Made by a program: the position numbers and the translations under genes | In this document: positions 11,124-19,598 of the stretch, piece by piece | How the letters are laid out: every line of letters begins with the position of its first letter | Numbering within the stretch: the first letter of the stretch is position 1 | Assembly (NCBI RefSeq): GCF_000092225.1 | Contig: NC_014158.1 | Coordinates: 2,356,001 to 2,420,000, forward strand | Direction of reading: 5' to 3' | Length of the DNA stretch: 64,000 bases | Source: Tsukamurella paurometabola DSM 20162 | Lineage (GTDB): Bacteria > Actinomycetota > Actinomycetes > Mycobacteriales > Mycobacteriaceae | Notes under the pieces: model-generated | The model's input: only the letters and a program-made list of their open reading frames with translations | Told to the model about the DNA's origin: nothing | Database searches by the model: none

Positions 11124-11690
11124 GTGCGAAGACCGGTGAGCACCCGCCCACGGCTGCGCCGCGTGGTCATCACTGTGGTACTGGCGGTGACGGTGCTGGT
11201 GGTAGCGATGATCGATCGCGCCTACATTCGTCCCCGCACGATCGACGAGTTGCGGCCGGCGGACGCGATCGTCGTGCTCGGCGGGAATCCGTACGACCGC
11301 TTCGAGTACGGGATCACCCTCGCCGAGCGCGGCCTCGCGCCGCAGGTGGTGCTGTCGAACTCGGTGGGCGCACAGGATTCCCGCATGCAGCAACTGTGCG
11401 ATGAGCGGGTCCCCGATGTGCAGGTGACCTGCTTTCTGCCGGTGCCGTGGACCACCCGCGGCGAGGCGCAGGAACTACGGCGACTTGCGCAGGAGCGGCG
11501 CTGGGACGAGATCATCGTGGTCACCACCACGGCGCACGTCGAACGCGCGCGCTTCATCCTGGAGCGGTGCTCGCGGGCACAGCTGCAGATGACTGATTTC
11601 CCTGAGGAACGCACCCCCCTCGCCACCGTGTACGGCTGGGCCTACCAAAGCGCAGGCTGGCTCAAAGCCCTCACCCAATCGGGTTGCTGA
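11124..11690 (+). CDS. YdcF-like DUF218 protein
   Basis: 188 residues. One N-terminal membrane anchor (about residues 13 to 31) is followed by a DUF218 domain: ADAIVVLGG, then VVLSNS, TTRGEAQELRRLA and IIVVTTTAHVERARFI. DUF218 proteins (YdcF, SanA, ElyC) are envelope-linked; ElyC is tied to peptidoglycan lipid carrier metabolism, YdcF binds SAM. The role here is unknown. Start GTG 11124 is preceded by GATAAT (11112-11117) with a 6-base spacer, so the mRNA is probably leaderless. Confidence 0.85.
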   Translation: MRRPVSTRPRLRRVVITVVLAVTVLVVAMIDRAYIRPRTIDELRPADAIVVLGGNPYDRFEYGITLAERGLAPQVVLSNSVGAQDSRMQQLCDERVPDVQVTCFLPVPWTTRGEAQELRRLAQERRWDEIIVVTTTAHVERARFILERCSRAQLQMTDFPEERTPLATVYGWAYQSAGWLKALTQSGC

Positions 11691-11696
11691 GCCGAT

Positions 11697-11719
11697 CCGT
11701 CACCGGTTCCGGGTGACGG
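11697..11719. terminator. Convergent terminator hairpin
   Basis: CCGTCACC (11697-11704) pairs with GGTGACGG (11712-11719) across a 7-base loop, between the DUF218 gene and the convergent permease. It overlaps the last codons of the permease gene. Confidence 0.5.
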
Positions 11720-12923
11720 CGAAGGAGAGCGCCCCGGCCGCGATCACCACGAGTCCGATCGACACCGCTGTCGCGGGCAAAGACAGCGCCACCAGCAGGC
11801 ACCCGACAACACCGAGGGCGGGCACGGCCCGAGAAGACACCCGCGGGTCGAGCGTCCACGCCGCGGCGTTGGCGACGGCGTAGTAGACCAGCACCGCGAA
11901 CGACGAGAAGCCGATCGCGGCACGCAGATCGGCGGTGGCAGCGGCCATCGCGACGACGACACCCACGGCGAGCTCGGCACGCACGGGCACGGCGCGGCGC
12001 TCGTCGACGACGGCCAATGCCCGCGGTAGGTGTCCGTCGCGGGCCATCGCCAGCGTGGTCCGCGAGACCCCGAGGATCAGCGCGAGGAGCGAGCCGATCG
12101 CCGCGATACAGGCGCTCACCCGGATCACCGGAGCGAGGGCGCCGAAGCCCGCGGCAGTAGCGGCGTCGGCGACGGGCGCCGCGGAACCGGCCACCCCATC
12201 CGGGCCAAGAACCGCGAGCAGTGCGAATCCGACCAGGGCGTAGATGCCGAGAGTGACCGCCAGCGCGAGGAAAACGGCCTTCGGCAGGGTGCGCTCGGGT
12301 TCGCGCACTTCTTCTGCGAGGGTCGCGATCCGGGCGTAGCCCGCGAACGCGAAGAACAGCAGACCGGCCGCCTGCAGCAGTCCGAAGGGCCCGCCGGCGG
12401 CACCGTCGAAGATCCGTGCCGGATCGGCGGCGTTCGAGGTGAGCGCGGCCACCGAGACGGCCGCGAGCACCCCGACCACCACGGCGACCACGACCCCAGC
12501 GACCCGGGCGGAGCGTTCGACACCGAACAGATTCAGCGTGGTGATCGCGGCGACGGTACCGACGGCGACGGCGTGCGCCTGCGCGGGCCAGGCGTAGGCA
12601 CCCACGGTCAGCGCCATCGCCGCGCAGGACGCGGACTTGCCGACCACGAAGCACCACCCGGCGAGATGCCCCCAGAACGGCCCGAGCCGTTCCCTGCCGT
12701 AGACGTAGGTTCCGCCGGACTGCGGGTACACGATCGCGAGCCGTGCGGAGCTGCTCGCATTGCAATAGGCGAGGGCTGCGGCCAGCGCGAGACCGCCGAG
12801 TAGAGCTGATCCGGCTGCGGCGGCCGCCGGGGCGAAGGCCGCGAAGACACCGGCGCCGATCATCGCCGACAGGCCGACCGCGACAGCATCGCCGAGGCCG
12901 AGGCTGCGGCGGAGCTGATTCAC
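11700..12923 (-). CDS. APC-superfamily amino acid permease
   Basis: 407 residues, about 12 hydrophobic helices. The first helix has the APC signature GLSAMIGAGVFAAFAP, helix 3 ends SGGTYVYGRERLGPFWG, and helix 6 contains FFAFAGYARIATLAEEVREPERTLP, the classic APC consensus. It is closest by eye to YfnA/CAT-like amino acid:proton symporters; the substrate is unknown. GTG 12923 overlaps the stop codon of the upstream SRPBCC gene (GTGA), which suggests translational coupling. A longer frame upstream is only antisense or overlapping sequence. Confidence 0.85.
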   Translation of the reverse strand: MNQLRRSLGLGDAVAVGLSAMIGAGVFAAFAPAAAAAGSALLGGLALAAALAYCNASSSARLAIVYPQSGGTYVYGRERLGPFWGHLAGWCFVVGKSASCAAMALTVGAYAWPAQAHAVAVGTVAAITTLNLFGVERSARVAGVVVAVVVGVLAAVSVAALTSNAADPARIFDGAAGGPFGLLQAAGLLFFAFAGYARIATLAEEVREPERTLPKAVFLALAVTLGIYALVGFALLAVLGPDGVAGSAAPVADAATAAGFGALAPVIRVSACIAAIGSLLALILGVSRTTLAMARDGHLPRALAVVDERRAVPVRAELAVGVVVAMAAATADLRAAIGFSSFAVLVYYAVANAAAWTLDPRVSSRAVPALGVVGCLLVALSLPATAVSIGLVVIAAGALSFAVTRNR

Positions 12924-13375
12924 CGCTGTTCGGCGACCGCCGCGAGGCGCTCGAGCGAGGAGGCGAGGCGGTCCGGTGTGGTGGCCCGGGCCCGCGGCAG
13001 CCGCTGTTCGTCGTGCAGATCGGTCCAGTCGTAGGTGTGGGTGACGCGAGTGCCGCCGTCGGCAAGAGGGACGAGTTCGTAGCGCCACAGGTGCCCGGGC
13101 GGTTGCTCGCCGACGGGCGAGGGCCGCCATGCTATGTCGCGCCCCTCGGAGAACTCGACGATGTGGTTGGCCCGGACCTGGCCATTCGTTAGTAGCGTCT
13201 CGAAGATATCGCCTACGGATCGGACCCGTTGGCCCGGAGCGGATTCGGCGAGGTTGTCATTGCCGTCCCAGTCCGGCTGACGGGCCGGGTCGGCGATGAG
13301 TTCGAAGATGACGTCCGCGGCGGCCGCGATATCGCGGGAGGCCGTGACGATGCGGTTTTCTTCCGATGCGCTCAC
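12920..13375 (-). CDS. SRPBCC (START/Bet v 1-like) family protein
   Basis: 151 residues. It begins with the typical first strand and helix (RDIAAAADVIFELIADPARQPDWDG) and ends with a long C-terminal helix, with the family's GTRVTHTYDW strand between. These helix-grip proteins bind hydrophobic ligands or act as polyketide cyclase/dehydrase-like enzymes; no specific role is visible. It overlaps the downstream permease by 4 bases, so the two form an operon. Confidence 0.75.
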   Translation of the reverse strand: MSASEENRIVTASRDIAAAADVIFELIADPARQPDWDGNDNLAESAPGQRVRSVGDIFETLLTNGQVRANHIVEFSEGRDIAWRPSPVGEQPPGHLWRYELVPLADGGTRVTHTYDWTDLHDEQRLPRARATTPDRLASSLERLAAVAEQR

Positions 13376-13492
13376 CCGTCCATCGAACCAGGCGCGGCCC
13401 CGGACCGCCGAGGTTCTCGCTCACTGGGATCGGGATCGGGCGGCGAGGTCGCACCGATAGCGAGGCGGGGTGCTGCGGATACAGTGGGGCAC

Positions 13493-14659
13493 ATGAAAGC
13501 TGTCGTCTGTACCGATGGTCGGCTGACCGTCGAAGACCTGCCTGCCCCGAGTCCCGCCCGCGGGCAGCTGCTCCTCAATGTGACCCGCACCGGTATCTGC
13601 GGCTCCGATCTGCACGCCCGCCACCACGCCGACACCGTCGCGGAGTTGGCCGAGAAGGCCGGATACCCCGACTTCATGCGCATGAACCAGGGCGTCGTCC
13701 TGGGTCACGAGTTCGTGGGGACGGTCGCCGAATACGGCCCGGGATGCCGCAAGCGGTGGCCGGTGGGCACGCGGATCGTGGCGCTCCCGACCATCAAGGT
13801 GGGGAGCGAGCCGCAACTCGTCGGCCTGTCGGAGCGGGCGCCGGGGTCCTATGCCGAGCAGGTGCTGGTGCAGGAGTCCATGGCGATGGAAGTGCCGTCG
13901 ACGCTATCCGACGAGGAGGCCGCGCTCACCGAGCCGATGGCCGTCGCGTGGCATGCGGTGCGCCGGGCGGAGGTCGGTCGCGGCCAGACTGCGATCGTGA
14001 TCGGCTGCGGCCCCATCGGTCTCGCGGTGATCGCAATGCTCCGTGCCTCAGGGGTCAAGCGGATCGTGGCGAGCGACTTCTCCCCCGGCCGTCGCGAACT
14101 GGCGAAGAAGATGGGCGCTCATGTGGTGGTCGACCCGCGGGTCGAGCAGCCGTGGGACGCCTACAAGCCGGGCCGGAACGAGCTGCGTTCGGTCTCGGAC
14201 CTGCTCGATCTGGGTGTCACGACGATGAACAAGTTGCGCCTGGTGCCCGGCCCGGTGCCGTGGTGGCACGTGTTCCGACTCGCGGAGAAGTTCGGGGAGA
14301 CGCCGGCCGGCCCGGTGGTCTTCGAGTGCGTCGGGATTCCGGGGATGATCGACCAATTGGTCACGGCGGCACCTCTGCGTTCGCGGGTGGTCGTCGTGGG
14401 GGTGTGCATGGAGCCCGATACCTTCATGCCGGCGATGGCGGGCAACAAGGAGATCGACCTGCGCTTCGTGTTCGGTTACGACCCGGGCGAGTTCCACGAC
14501 ACCCTGCAGATGATGGCATCCGGGAAAGTGGACGTGAAACCGCTGATCACGGGAACCGTCGGCCTCGACGGAGTGTCCACCGCGTTCGATGCGCTCGGCG
14601 ACCCGGAGATACACGCGAAGATCCTCATCGACCCGTCGAGCACCGTCACCGAGCCCTGA
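13493..14659 (+). CDS. Zinc-dependent medium-chain alcohol dehydrogenase
   Basis: 388 residues of the MDR superfamily. The N-terminal GroES-like domain carries the catalytic zinc motif GICGSDLHARHHAD and GHEFVG. The Rossmann domain has VIGCGPIGLAVIA. The structural-zinc Cys cluster of classical ADHs is absent. A roughly 30-residue insertion around SVSDLLDLGVTTMNKLRLVPGP is shared by an actinobacterial subfamily. The substrate alcohol is unknown. TACAGT (13480-13485) lies 7 bases before ATG 13493, so translation is probably leaderless. The last 4 bases overlap the xth start. Confidence 0.85.
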   Translation: MKAVVCTDGRLTVEDLPAPSPARGQLLLNVTRTGICGSDLHARHHADTVAELAEKAGYPDFMRMNQGVVLGHEFVGTVAEYGPGCRKRWPVGTRIVALPTIKVGSEPQLVGLSERAPGSYAEQVLVQESMAMEVPSTLSDEEAALTEPMAVAWHAVRRAEVGRGQTAIVIGCGPIGLAVIAMLRASGVKRIVASDFSPGRRELAKKMGAHVVVDPRVEQPWDAYKPGRNELRSVSDLLDLGVTTMNKLRLVPGPVPWWHVFRLAEKFGETPAGPVVFECVGIPGMIDQLVTAAPLRSRVVVVGVCMEPDTFMPAMAGNKEIDLRFVFGYDPGEFHDTLQMMASGKVDVKPLITGTVGLDGVSTAFDALGDPEIHAKILIDPSSTVTEP

Positions 14660-15552
14660 GCGCTACCGCACCGACGCTGACCGTCGCGACGTTCAACGTC
14701 AACGGGATCCGCGCGGCACGACGACGCGGCTTCGACTCCTGGCTCGCCGGCCGCGGGGCCGACATCGTCGCGCTGCAGGAATTGCGGTGCCCACCGGACG
14801 CGGTGGGCGACTTCGCGGGGTACCACGCGGCGATCGACTGCGGATCGATCCCAGGACGCAACGGCGTCGCCATCCTCACGCGGGAACCGGCTGCCGCGGT
14901 CCGGAGTTGGGCCGAACATCCACCGCGGGCCCGGGGCCTGCGCGAGTACGCGCACGAGGGCCGCTACATCGAGGCCGATCTCGCGGAGGCGCCACTCACC
15001 GTGGCCTGCCTGTACCTGCCGAAGGGCGGCCTACCCGCACACCTGCAGCGGCCGGGCACCCTGCGCGATGTTCCCGACGGCGGCGCCAAGTACCAGCGCA
15101 AGATGCGGTTCCTCGCGGCCTTCGCCCGGGAATTGGACCGCAATCGGCGAGCCGCGCATGCACGGGGCCGGGAATTCCTCCTGCTCGGCGACCTGAATCT
15201 GGCGCACCTGCCGCACGACGTCACGAACTGGCGACCCGCGCAGAAAATGGAGGGATTCCTCCCCGAAGAACGCGCATGGCTGGACGCGCGGCTCGGGCCC
15301 CGCACGCTGGTCGACGTGGTGCGGCGGCTGCACGGCGACCGGCCGGGCCCGTTGTCGTGGTGGAGTTGGGCCGGAGCATCGTTCACCAAGAACGTCGGCT
15401 GGCGCATCGACCACCACCTCGCCTCCCCTGGGCTGGCCGCGACCGCGGTGTCAGTGGTGGTCGACAAGGAGGCTCGTGCGGACGCGCGGCTCTCCGATCA
15501 TGCGCCGGTGGTCGTCGACTACGCCTTCCCCGCGGGCCCCCACGGTCGGTAG
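14656..15552 (+). CDS. xth: Exodeoxyribonuclease III (AP endonuclease, ExoIII family)
   Basis: About 298 residues. Motifs of the Mg-dependent endonuclease/exonuclease/phosphatase fold: ATFNVNGIRAA near the N-terminus, ALQELR (catalytic Glu), LYLPKGG, LLGDLNLAH (Asp/Asn pair), NVGWRIDHHLAS and LSDHAPVVVDY (catalytic Asp-His). It cleaves DNA 5' of abasic sites in base excision repair. No ATG, GTG or TTG lies in frame near the expected N-terminus. A CTG at 14656 overlaps the stop of the upstream gene as CTGA, exactly like the GTGA couplings elsewhere here, so a rare CTG start is proposed. Confidence 0.88.
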   Translation: MSATAPTLTVATFNVNGIRAARRRGFDSWLAGRGADIVALQELRCPPDAVGDFAGYHAAIDCGSIPGRNGVAILTREPAAAVRSWAEHPPRARGLREYAHEGRYIEADLAEAPLTVACLYLPKGGLPAHLQRPGTLRDVPDGGAKYQRKMRFLAAFARELDRNRRAAHARGREFLLLGDLNLAHLPHDVTNWRPAQKMEGFLPEERAWLDARLGPRTLVDVVRRLHGDRPGPLSWWSWAGASFTKNVGWRIDHHLASPGLAATAVSVVVDKEARADARLSDHAPVVVDYAFPAGPHGR

Positions 15553-15562
15553 TGTCGAGGAC

Positions 15563-15832
15563 ATGTCCCTGTTCTCCGGCCTGATCTCTCAGCTGACCTC
15601 CGCCCTCCGCGGCGCGGAGACGGCGTCGGAGAACCTGGTCCACGTCTTCGGTGGCAGCGCGACCGAGGCACGGCTGCGGGGATACGAATGGGCGGTGACC
15701 ACGCTGCGCGATGCCGAGGTCTCTGCTGCGCAGACGCCGGTGCGCGCGGTTCGCGAACTACGCCGACACAATCGCGCGCTGTCGTTGCTCGGCGCCAAGA
15801 CACTGGTCGACGAGGTCGTCGCGCGCGGTTGA
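15563..15832 (+). CDS. Small hypothetical protein
   Basis: 89 residues, mostly helical by composition, starting MSLFSGLISQLTSAL and ending in a conserved-looking RRHNRALSLLGAKTLVDEVVARG. No domain is recognised, and no signal peptide or membrane helix is seen. Start ATG 15563 is supported by TAGTGT at 15550-15555 with a 7-base spacer, matching the leaderless pattern of the window. It sits 10 bases after xth and 70 before the MetQ gene. Confidence 0.6.
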   Translation: MSLFSGLISQLTSALRGAETASENLVHVFGGSATEARLRGYEWAVTTLRDAEVSAAQTPVRAVRELRRHNRALSLLGAKTLVDEVVARG

Positions 15833-15902
15833 CCTGAAGGATTCGGAACGCGCTGATGCCAACGCTTCCGGAAATGCTGTGGCGGGGGAAGACTCGGGCG
15901 GT

Positions 15903-16761
15903 GTGAAACGCATCGCCGCCGTCGTGGCCGTCCTGCTCTGCGTGAGCACCGCCTGCTCCGCCACCGCCCCGGAGAACGAGATCAAGCTGGGCGTGGTCGA
16001 TATCGGCAAACCGCATTGGAAGGTGTTCACCGACCTGGCCAAGGAGCGGGGCTTCGCGGTGAAGCTGGTCTCCTTCTCGGACTACAACGCGCCGAACCCC
16101 GCACTCGCCGATTCCTCGATCGACGTGAACCAGTTCCAGCACGTGCGGTATCTGGCGGCCTACAACACCAAGAACCGCACCAGGCTCACCCCGGTGGGCG
16201 CCACCCAGATCTACCCGTTGCAGTTGTACTCGAAGAAGTATCGCTCCATCGATGCGCTGCCCGCAGGCGCCAGCGTGGGGCTGTCCGACAATCCCGCGAA
16301 CCAGATCCGGCCGCTGCTCAGCCTCAAGGCGGCAGGTCTGGTGACCTTCCGCGAGGGCGCCGGAAACTGGAAATCCACGCTCGCCGATGTCGACCGGGAC
16401 ACGTCGAAGGTGACTCTCGTGACTCTCGATCCGACGCAGATCGGACCCGCACTCGACAGCCTGGACGCCGGGTTCGTCGATGACACGTTCGCCACCAAAC
16501 TGGGTCTGACGGAGAAGGATTCGATCTTCACCGACGACCCGAACCGACCCGATCTGGCGCAGTACGTGAACGTCTTCGCCGCGCGCGCCGGCGATCCCCG
16601 GATCGCCGACTACACCCGGCTGGCTGCGATCTACCACGACGACCGGGTGCACCGTGCGGTGATCGCGGACGCGGGCGGTGGCCGTGTTCAGGACGGAGTC
16701 GCCGGAGCAGCTCCAGGAGACGCTGGTGCGGACGGAGGCGGCCCTGACGAACCCGAAGTAG
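15903..16761 (+). pseudogene. metQ: MetQ-type methionine-binding lipoprotein (NlpA family), frameshifted near the C-terminus
   Basis: Substrate-binding lipoprotein of the MetNIQ D/L-methionine ABC importer. The GTG at 15903 follows GGGGGAAG. The lipobox is STAC (Cys18), then KLGVVDIGKPHWKVF and VNQFQHVRYLAAYN, typical NlpA motifs. At about 16676-16684 the frame changes: the expected C-terminus (VFRTESPEQLQETLVR, ending TNPK) lies in the next frame and stops at 16759-16761, giving 285 residues if one base is skipped. Without the skip the frame runs into antisense of the neighbouring antiporter. No metN or metI is adjacent. A sequencing error cannot be excluded. Confidence 0.78.
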
Positions 16762-17869
16762 CTCGCCCGGCCGCGATCGCCGCTCCCGCGATGGTGATCA
16801 GTGCCCCCAGGATCAACGCCGATCCCTCCCCCGCGGCGAACAGGCCGAGTTGCTCACCTACCGTCACCGCAGCGACCGGAACCCCGATCTGCGCGGCGGC
16901 GAGCACGCCGAGCGGGATCGGCAGCCCGGCCAGTCGCATCGCGATATGTGCGGCGATCGCGCCGAGCCCGAGAGCGAGCCCCAGCAGGATGAATCTCGGG
17001 TGATCGACCAGGTCGCGCAGGTTCACCCGGGCACCGAGCCATACGAAGAACAGCGGCGCGAAGAAGCCCTCACCGATCGCGAACAACTGCGCCGCCATGC
17101 GGCGCGGTTCCCCCACCGCGGCTACCGCGAGGCCGAGTGCGAATCCGGCCAGCATCACCGACACGTGCATCGTGGTCGCGATCGCCGACAGCAGAAACAA
17201 CGCCACCAGGCTGATCCTCAGCTGCAACGCGAACTCGCGCTCCTCGGAGACGGCCTCAAGGCGTGACCGCAGGCCGCTGTTCTCCGACCAACGCAGGATG
17301 AGGTACAGCCCGAACGCGGTCACGCCCACGGCCAGCGCACCGAGGGCCGCGCGAGGCGCGGTCGGCGGATCGATCACCAGCGGCAGCGCCACCACGCACA
17401 CCGTGTCGGCGATCGCGACCTGCGCGGTGAGCGCCAGCACGGGCGCACCGATCAAGTGGTTCGAGTTGATGATCGGGAGCACCACGGCTGCTGACGAGGA
17501 CGCCATCAGCACCGCGTACAGAGCGGCGTGCCCGGTGCCGAAGGCGGCCGCCAGCGCGGCCCCCAGAGCGGCGGCGATCACCCCGACCGCGGCCGCTCGG
17601 AGCGCTCCGGCACCGAGTGCCGCCCGGACCGCCGGATCACGCACCGGTACATGCGTTCCGGCGACGAACATGACGATCGCGAATCCGATGTCGGCGAGGA
17701 ACGCGAACGTGGGTTCAGTGGCATCGAGTACCCGGAAACCAGTGGTGCCGAACACGACACCGGCCAGCATCGGCCCCAGGATCAGCGGGAGATGCCAGGA
17801 TTTGCGGGCGGACAGTACCGGCCCCAGCAGTCCCAGCGCGGTGACCAGCGCCAGCGTCGAGAACGTCAT
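16688..17869 (-). CDS. CPA2-family cation:proton antiporter (Kef-type)
   Basis: 393 residues with about 12 membrane helices. Family features are LGPMLAGVVFG near the start, GFAIVMFVAGTH, the SSSAAVVLPII segment, and FAIGEGFFAPLFFVWLGARV, corresponding to the helix before the last core segment. No C-terminal TrkA-N domain is present, so it is the short type. It exchanges Na+ or K+ for H+. Its last ~25 residues are low-complexity Pro/Ala/Ser and antisense to the 3' end of the convergent MetQ gene; the two genes overlap by 74 bases. Confidence 0.85.
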   Translation of the reverse strand: MTFSTLALVTALGLLGPVLSARKSWHLPLILGPMLAGVVFGTTGFRVLDATEPTFAFLADIGFAIVMFVAGTHVPVRDPAVRAALGAGALRAAAVGVIAAALGAALAAAFGTGHAALYAVLMASSSAAVVLPIINSNHLIGAPVLALTAQVAIADTVCVVALPLVIDPPTAPRAALGALAVGVTAFGLYLILRWSENSGLRSRLEAVSEEREFALQLRISLVALFLLSAIATTMHVSVMLAGFALGLAVAAVGEPRRMAAQLFAIGEGFFAPLFFVWLGARVNLRDLVDHPRFILLGLALGLGAIAAHIAMRLAGLPIPLGVLAAAQIGVPVAAVTVGEQLGLFAAGEGSALILGALITIAGAAIAAGRATSGSSGPPPSAPASPGAAPATPS

Positions 17870-17879
17870 TGCCAGGACG

Positions 17880-18425
17880 CTACCCCGAACGCGCCGCCCA
17901 GTACCCCCGAAGTTCCTGCTCCGAGGCCGATTGCGCCGCGAGCACCCCGTCCTCGTCGTCGAGCAGGCAGACGATTTCCCGGGGAAAGGCGCCCTCGGCG
18001 ATCAGCTCCGTCTTCGCGCGACGCATCGCGGCCAGCAGCGCATGCCCGTACCGGTGGTGGGCGGCGTTCCACGCCGCCTCATCGAGGCCCTCGACGGCAG
18101 TGAGCAGTCGGTCCTGCCAGTCGTCGAGCGGCGCCCGCGCGCTCCAGGCACCGTCGCACCGGGCCCATGCGGGTGGGTGCCACAGGTCGCTCGGCGGTAC
18201 GGATTCGACGGTGCCCAGCGCGGGGTGGGGAAGGGAGATCACGGCGCCCTGTTCGGCGTAGAACGTCGTCAGTGCGTACGCGTAGGGCAGTTCGCCGTCG
18301 GCCTGGTACACCAGCGCCCGCGCGACGGTCCGCAATTCCGCGCAGACCGCGTCCTCGAAGCCGAACCAGTCGAAGGCGCGGTCATCGCCGACCGCGCCGC
18401 GGGGCGCGCACCCGGCGTCGGTCAC
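17880..18425 (-). CDS. DUF4303-like hypothetical protein
   Basis: 181 residues, soluble. The layout FGFEDAVCAELRTVAR, LPYAYALTTFY, then a Trp-rich WARCDGAW segment and a C-terminal helical part with CLLDDEDGVLAAQSA resembles the DUF4303 family, whose function is unknown and which is often linked to polymorphic toxin immunity. The assignment is by eye. GTG 18425 overlaps the stop of the upstream FMN oxidase gene (GTGA), so the two are translated together. Confidence 0.55.
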   Translation of the reverse strand: MTDAGCAPRGAVGDDRAFDWFGFEDAVCAELRTVARALVYQADGELPYAYALTTFYAEQGAVISLPHPALGTVESVPPSDLWHPPAWARCDGAWSARAPLDDWQDRLLTAVEGLDEAAWNAAHHRYGHALLAAMRRAKTELIAEGAFPREIVCLLDDEDGVLAAQSASEQELRGYWAARSG

Positions 18426-19561
18426 CGCTTGACGATGTGCAGGTCGGCGAGCGTGGTCAGGCAGTCCGCAGCCATCGTGAGATCGGCCTCGGCGAGCATC
18501 GAACGGACCACGTGCTCGACGCCCGCGGCGCCGCCGATCGTGAGGCCGTACACGTAGGGCCGGCCAATGCCCGCGAGGGTGGCGCCCAGGCCGACCACGC
18601 GGAGGATGTCGACGCCGTCGCGGATGCCGCTGTCGAAGGTGACCGGCAGCCCCGCATCCAGGACACCCTCGAGGTGGTCGATGGCGGGCAGTCCGCCATT
18701 GGCCTGCCGTCCGCCGTGGTTGGAGCAGGCGATCGCGTCCACGCCCTCGGCGGCCGCCCGGCGAGCGTCCTCGGTGTGGCAGATGCCCTTGAGGATGATC
18801 GGGAGCTCGGTCAGGCGGCGGATGCGGGCGATGTCGTCCCACGAGAAGGTGGGCTTGGAGAACAGGGACGACCACACGATCCCGGCGTGCAGCGGCGGCG
18901 GGTTGTCGACGCCGCACAGTTCGAGGAAGCGGGGGTCGCTGAGGTAGTTGGCCAGACCGCGTCCGCGGAGGAACGGGATGTACCCGTTGGCGAGATCGCG
19001 GGGCCGCCAACCGAGTGATCCGGTGTCCAGGGTGATGGTCAGCGCGTCGAAGCCCGCGGCGGCCGCGCGCCGGACCAGGCTGTCGGTGAGCACATCATCC
19101 TTCGTCGGGTACAGCTGGAACGCGGCGAAGGAATCCCCGCGTGCCTCCGCGACGTGCTCGAGCGGAGCCTCGGACAGGGTGGAGTACATGGCCGCGACGC
19201 CGAGCCGCGCGGCTGCGCGGGCGACTTCGAGGTCGCCGTCCTCGTGCACCATCCCGTTGACGCCGACCGGGCATAGCAGGACGGGTGCTTCGAGTTCATG
19301 GCCGAGGAAGGTGGTGGACAGATCGCGAACGCTACGGTCGCGCAGCATCCGCGGCACGAAGCCGTAGCGCCGGAGTTCGGTGACGTTGATGTCCTGCGTG
19401 TGCTCGTCGCCGGCACCGCCGCGCACGTAGTCGAAGGTCGCGGTGTCGAGCACCTGCCGCGCGCGTTCCTCCAGGTCGGTGAAGGTGTAGGGGAAGCGGC
19501 GGTGCTTCGCGAGCAGCCCCTCCGCGTAGATGCCGTCCTGAAAGCTGCCGAAGTCCGCCAT
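18422..19561 (-). CDS. FMN-dependent alpha-hydroxy-acid oxidase (lactate 2-monooxygenase-like)
   Basis: 379 residues, TIM-barrel FMN enzyme. Family motifs include VLLCPVGVNGM, YSTLSEAPLEHVAE, FQLYPTKDD, ALTITLDTGSLGWRPRDL (substrate-loop region), ILKGICHTEDA (FMN/base Lys) and SNHGGRQANGG, which contains the catalytic His-Gly-Gly and Arg. The DTGSLGWRPRDLANGY and PFLRGRGLANYLSDP segments are those of lactate 2-monooxygenase rather than quinone-linked LldD. It would oxidise L-lactate to acetate plus CO2 or to pyruvate. It is the second gene of a minus-strand set after the alpha/beta hydrolase. Confidence 0.85.
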   Translation of the reverse strand: MADFGSFQDGIYAEGLLAKHRRFPYTFTDLEERARQVLDTATFDYVRGGAGDEHTQDINVTELRRYGFVPRMLRDRSVRDLSTTFLGHELEAPVLLCPVGVNGMVHEDGDLEVARAAARLGVAAMYSTLSEAPLEHVAEARGDSFAAFQLYPTKDDVLTDSLVRRAAAAGFDALTITLDTGSLGWRPRDLANGYIPFLRGRGLANYLSDPRFLELCGVDNPPPLHAGIVWSSLFSKPTFSWDDIARIRRLTELPIILKGICHTEDARRAAAEGVDAIACSNHGGRQANGGLPAIDHLEGVLDAGLPVTFDSGIRDGVDILRVVGLGATLAGIGRPYVYGLTIGGAAGVEHVVRSMLAEADLTMAADCLTTLADLHIVKR

Positions 19562-19598
19562 GCACGGACGGTAACAGCTGCGGCGCCGCGGATTCCGG

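Noticed and set aside
12920-13375. Upstream longer start of the amino acid permease within the SRPBCC gene
   Set aside because: The upstream part is out-of-frame SRPBCC sequence with no membrane helix; GTG 12923 with GTGA overlap is preferred.
15711-17003. A 430-codon frame joining the upstream small gene region, MetQ and antisense of the antiporter
   Set aside because: Only the part from 15903 to about 16680 matches MetQ; the rest is readthrough after the frameshift and antisense sequence.
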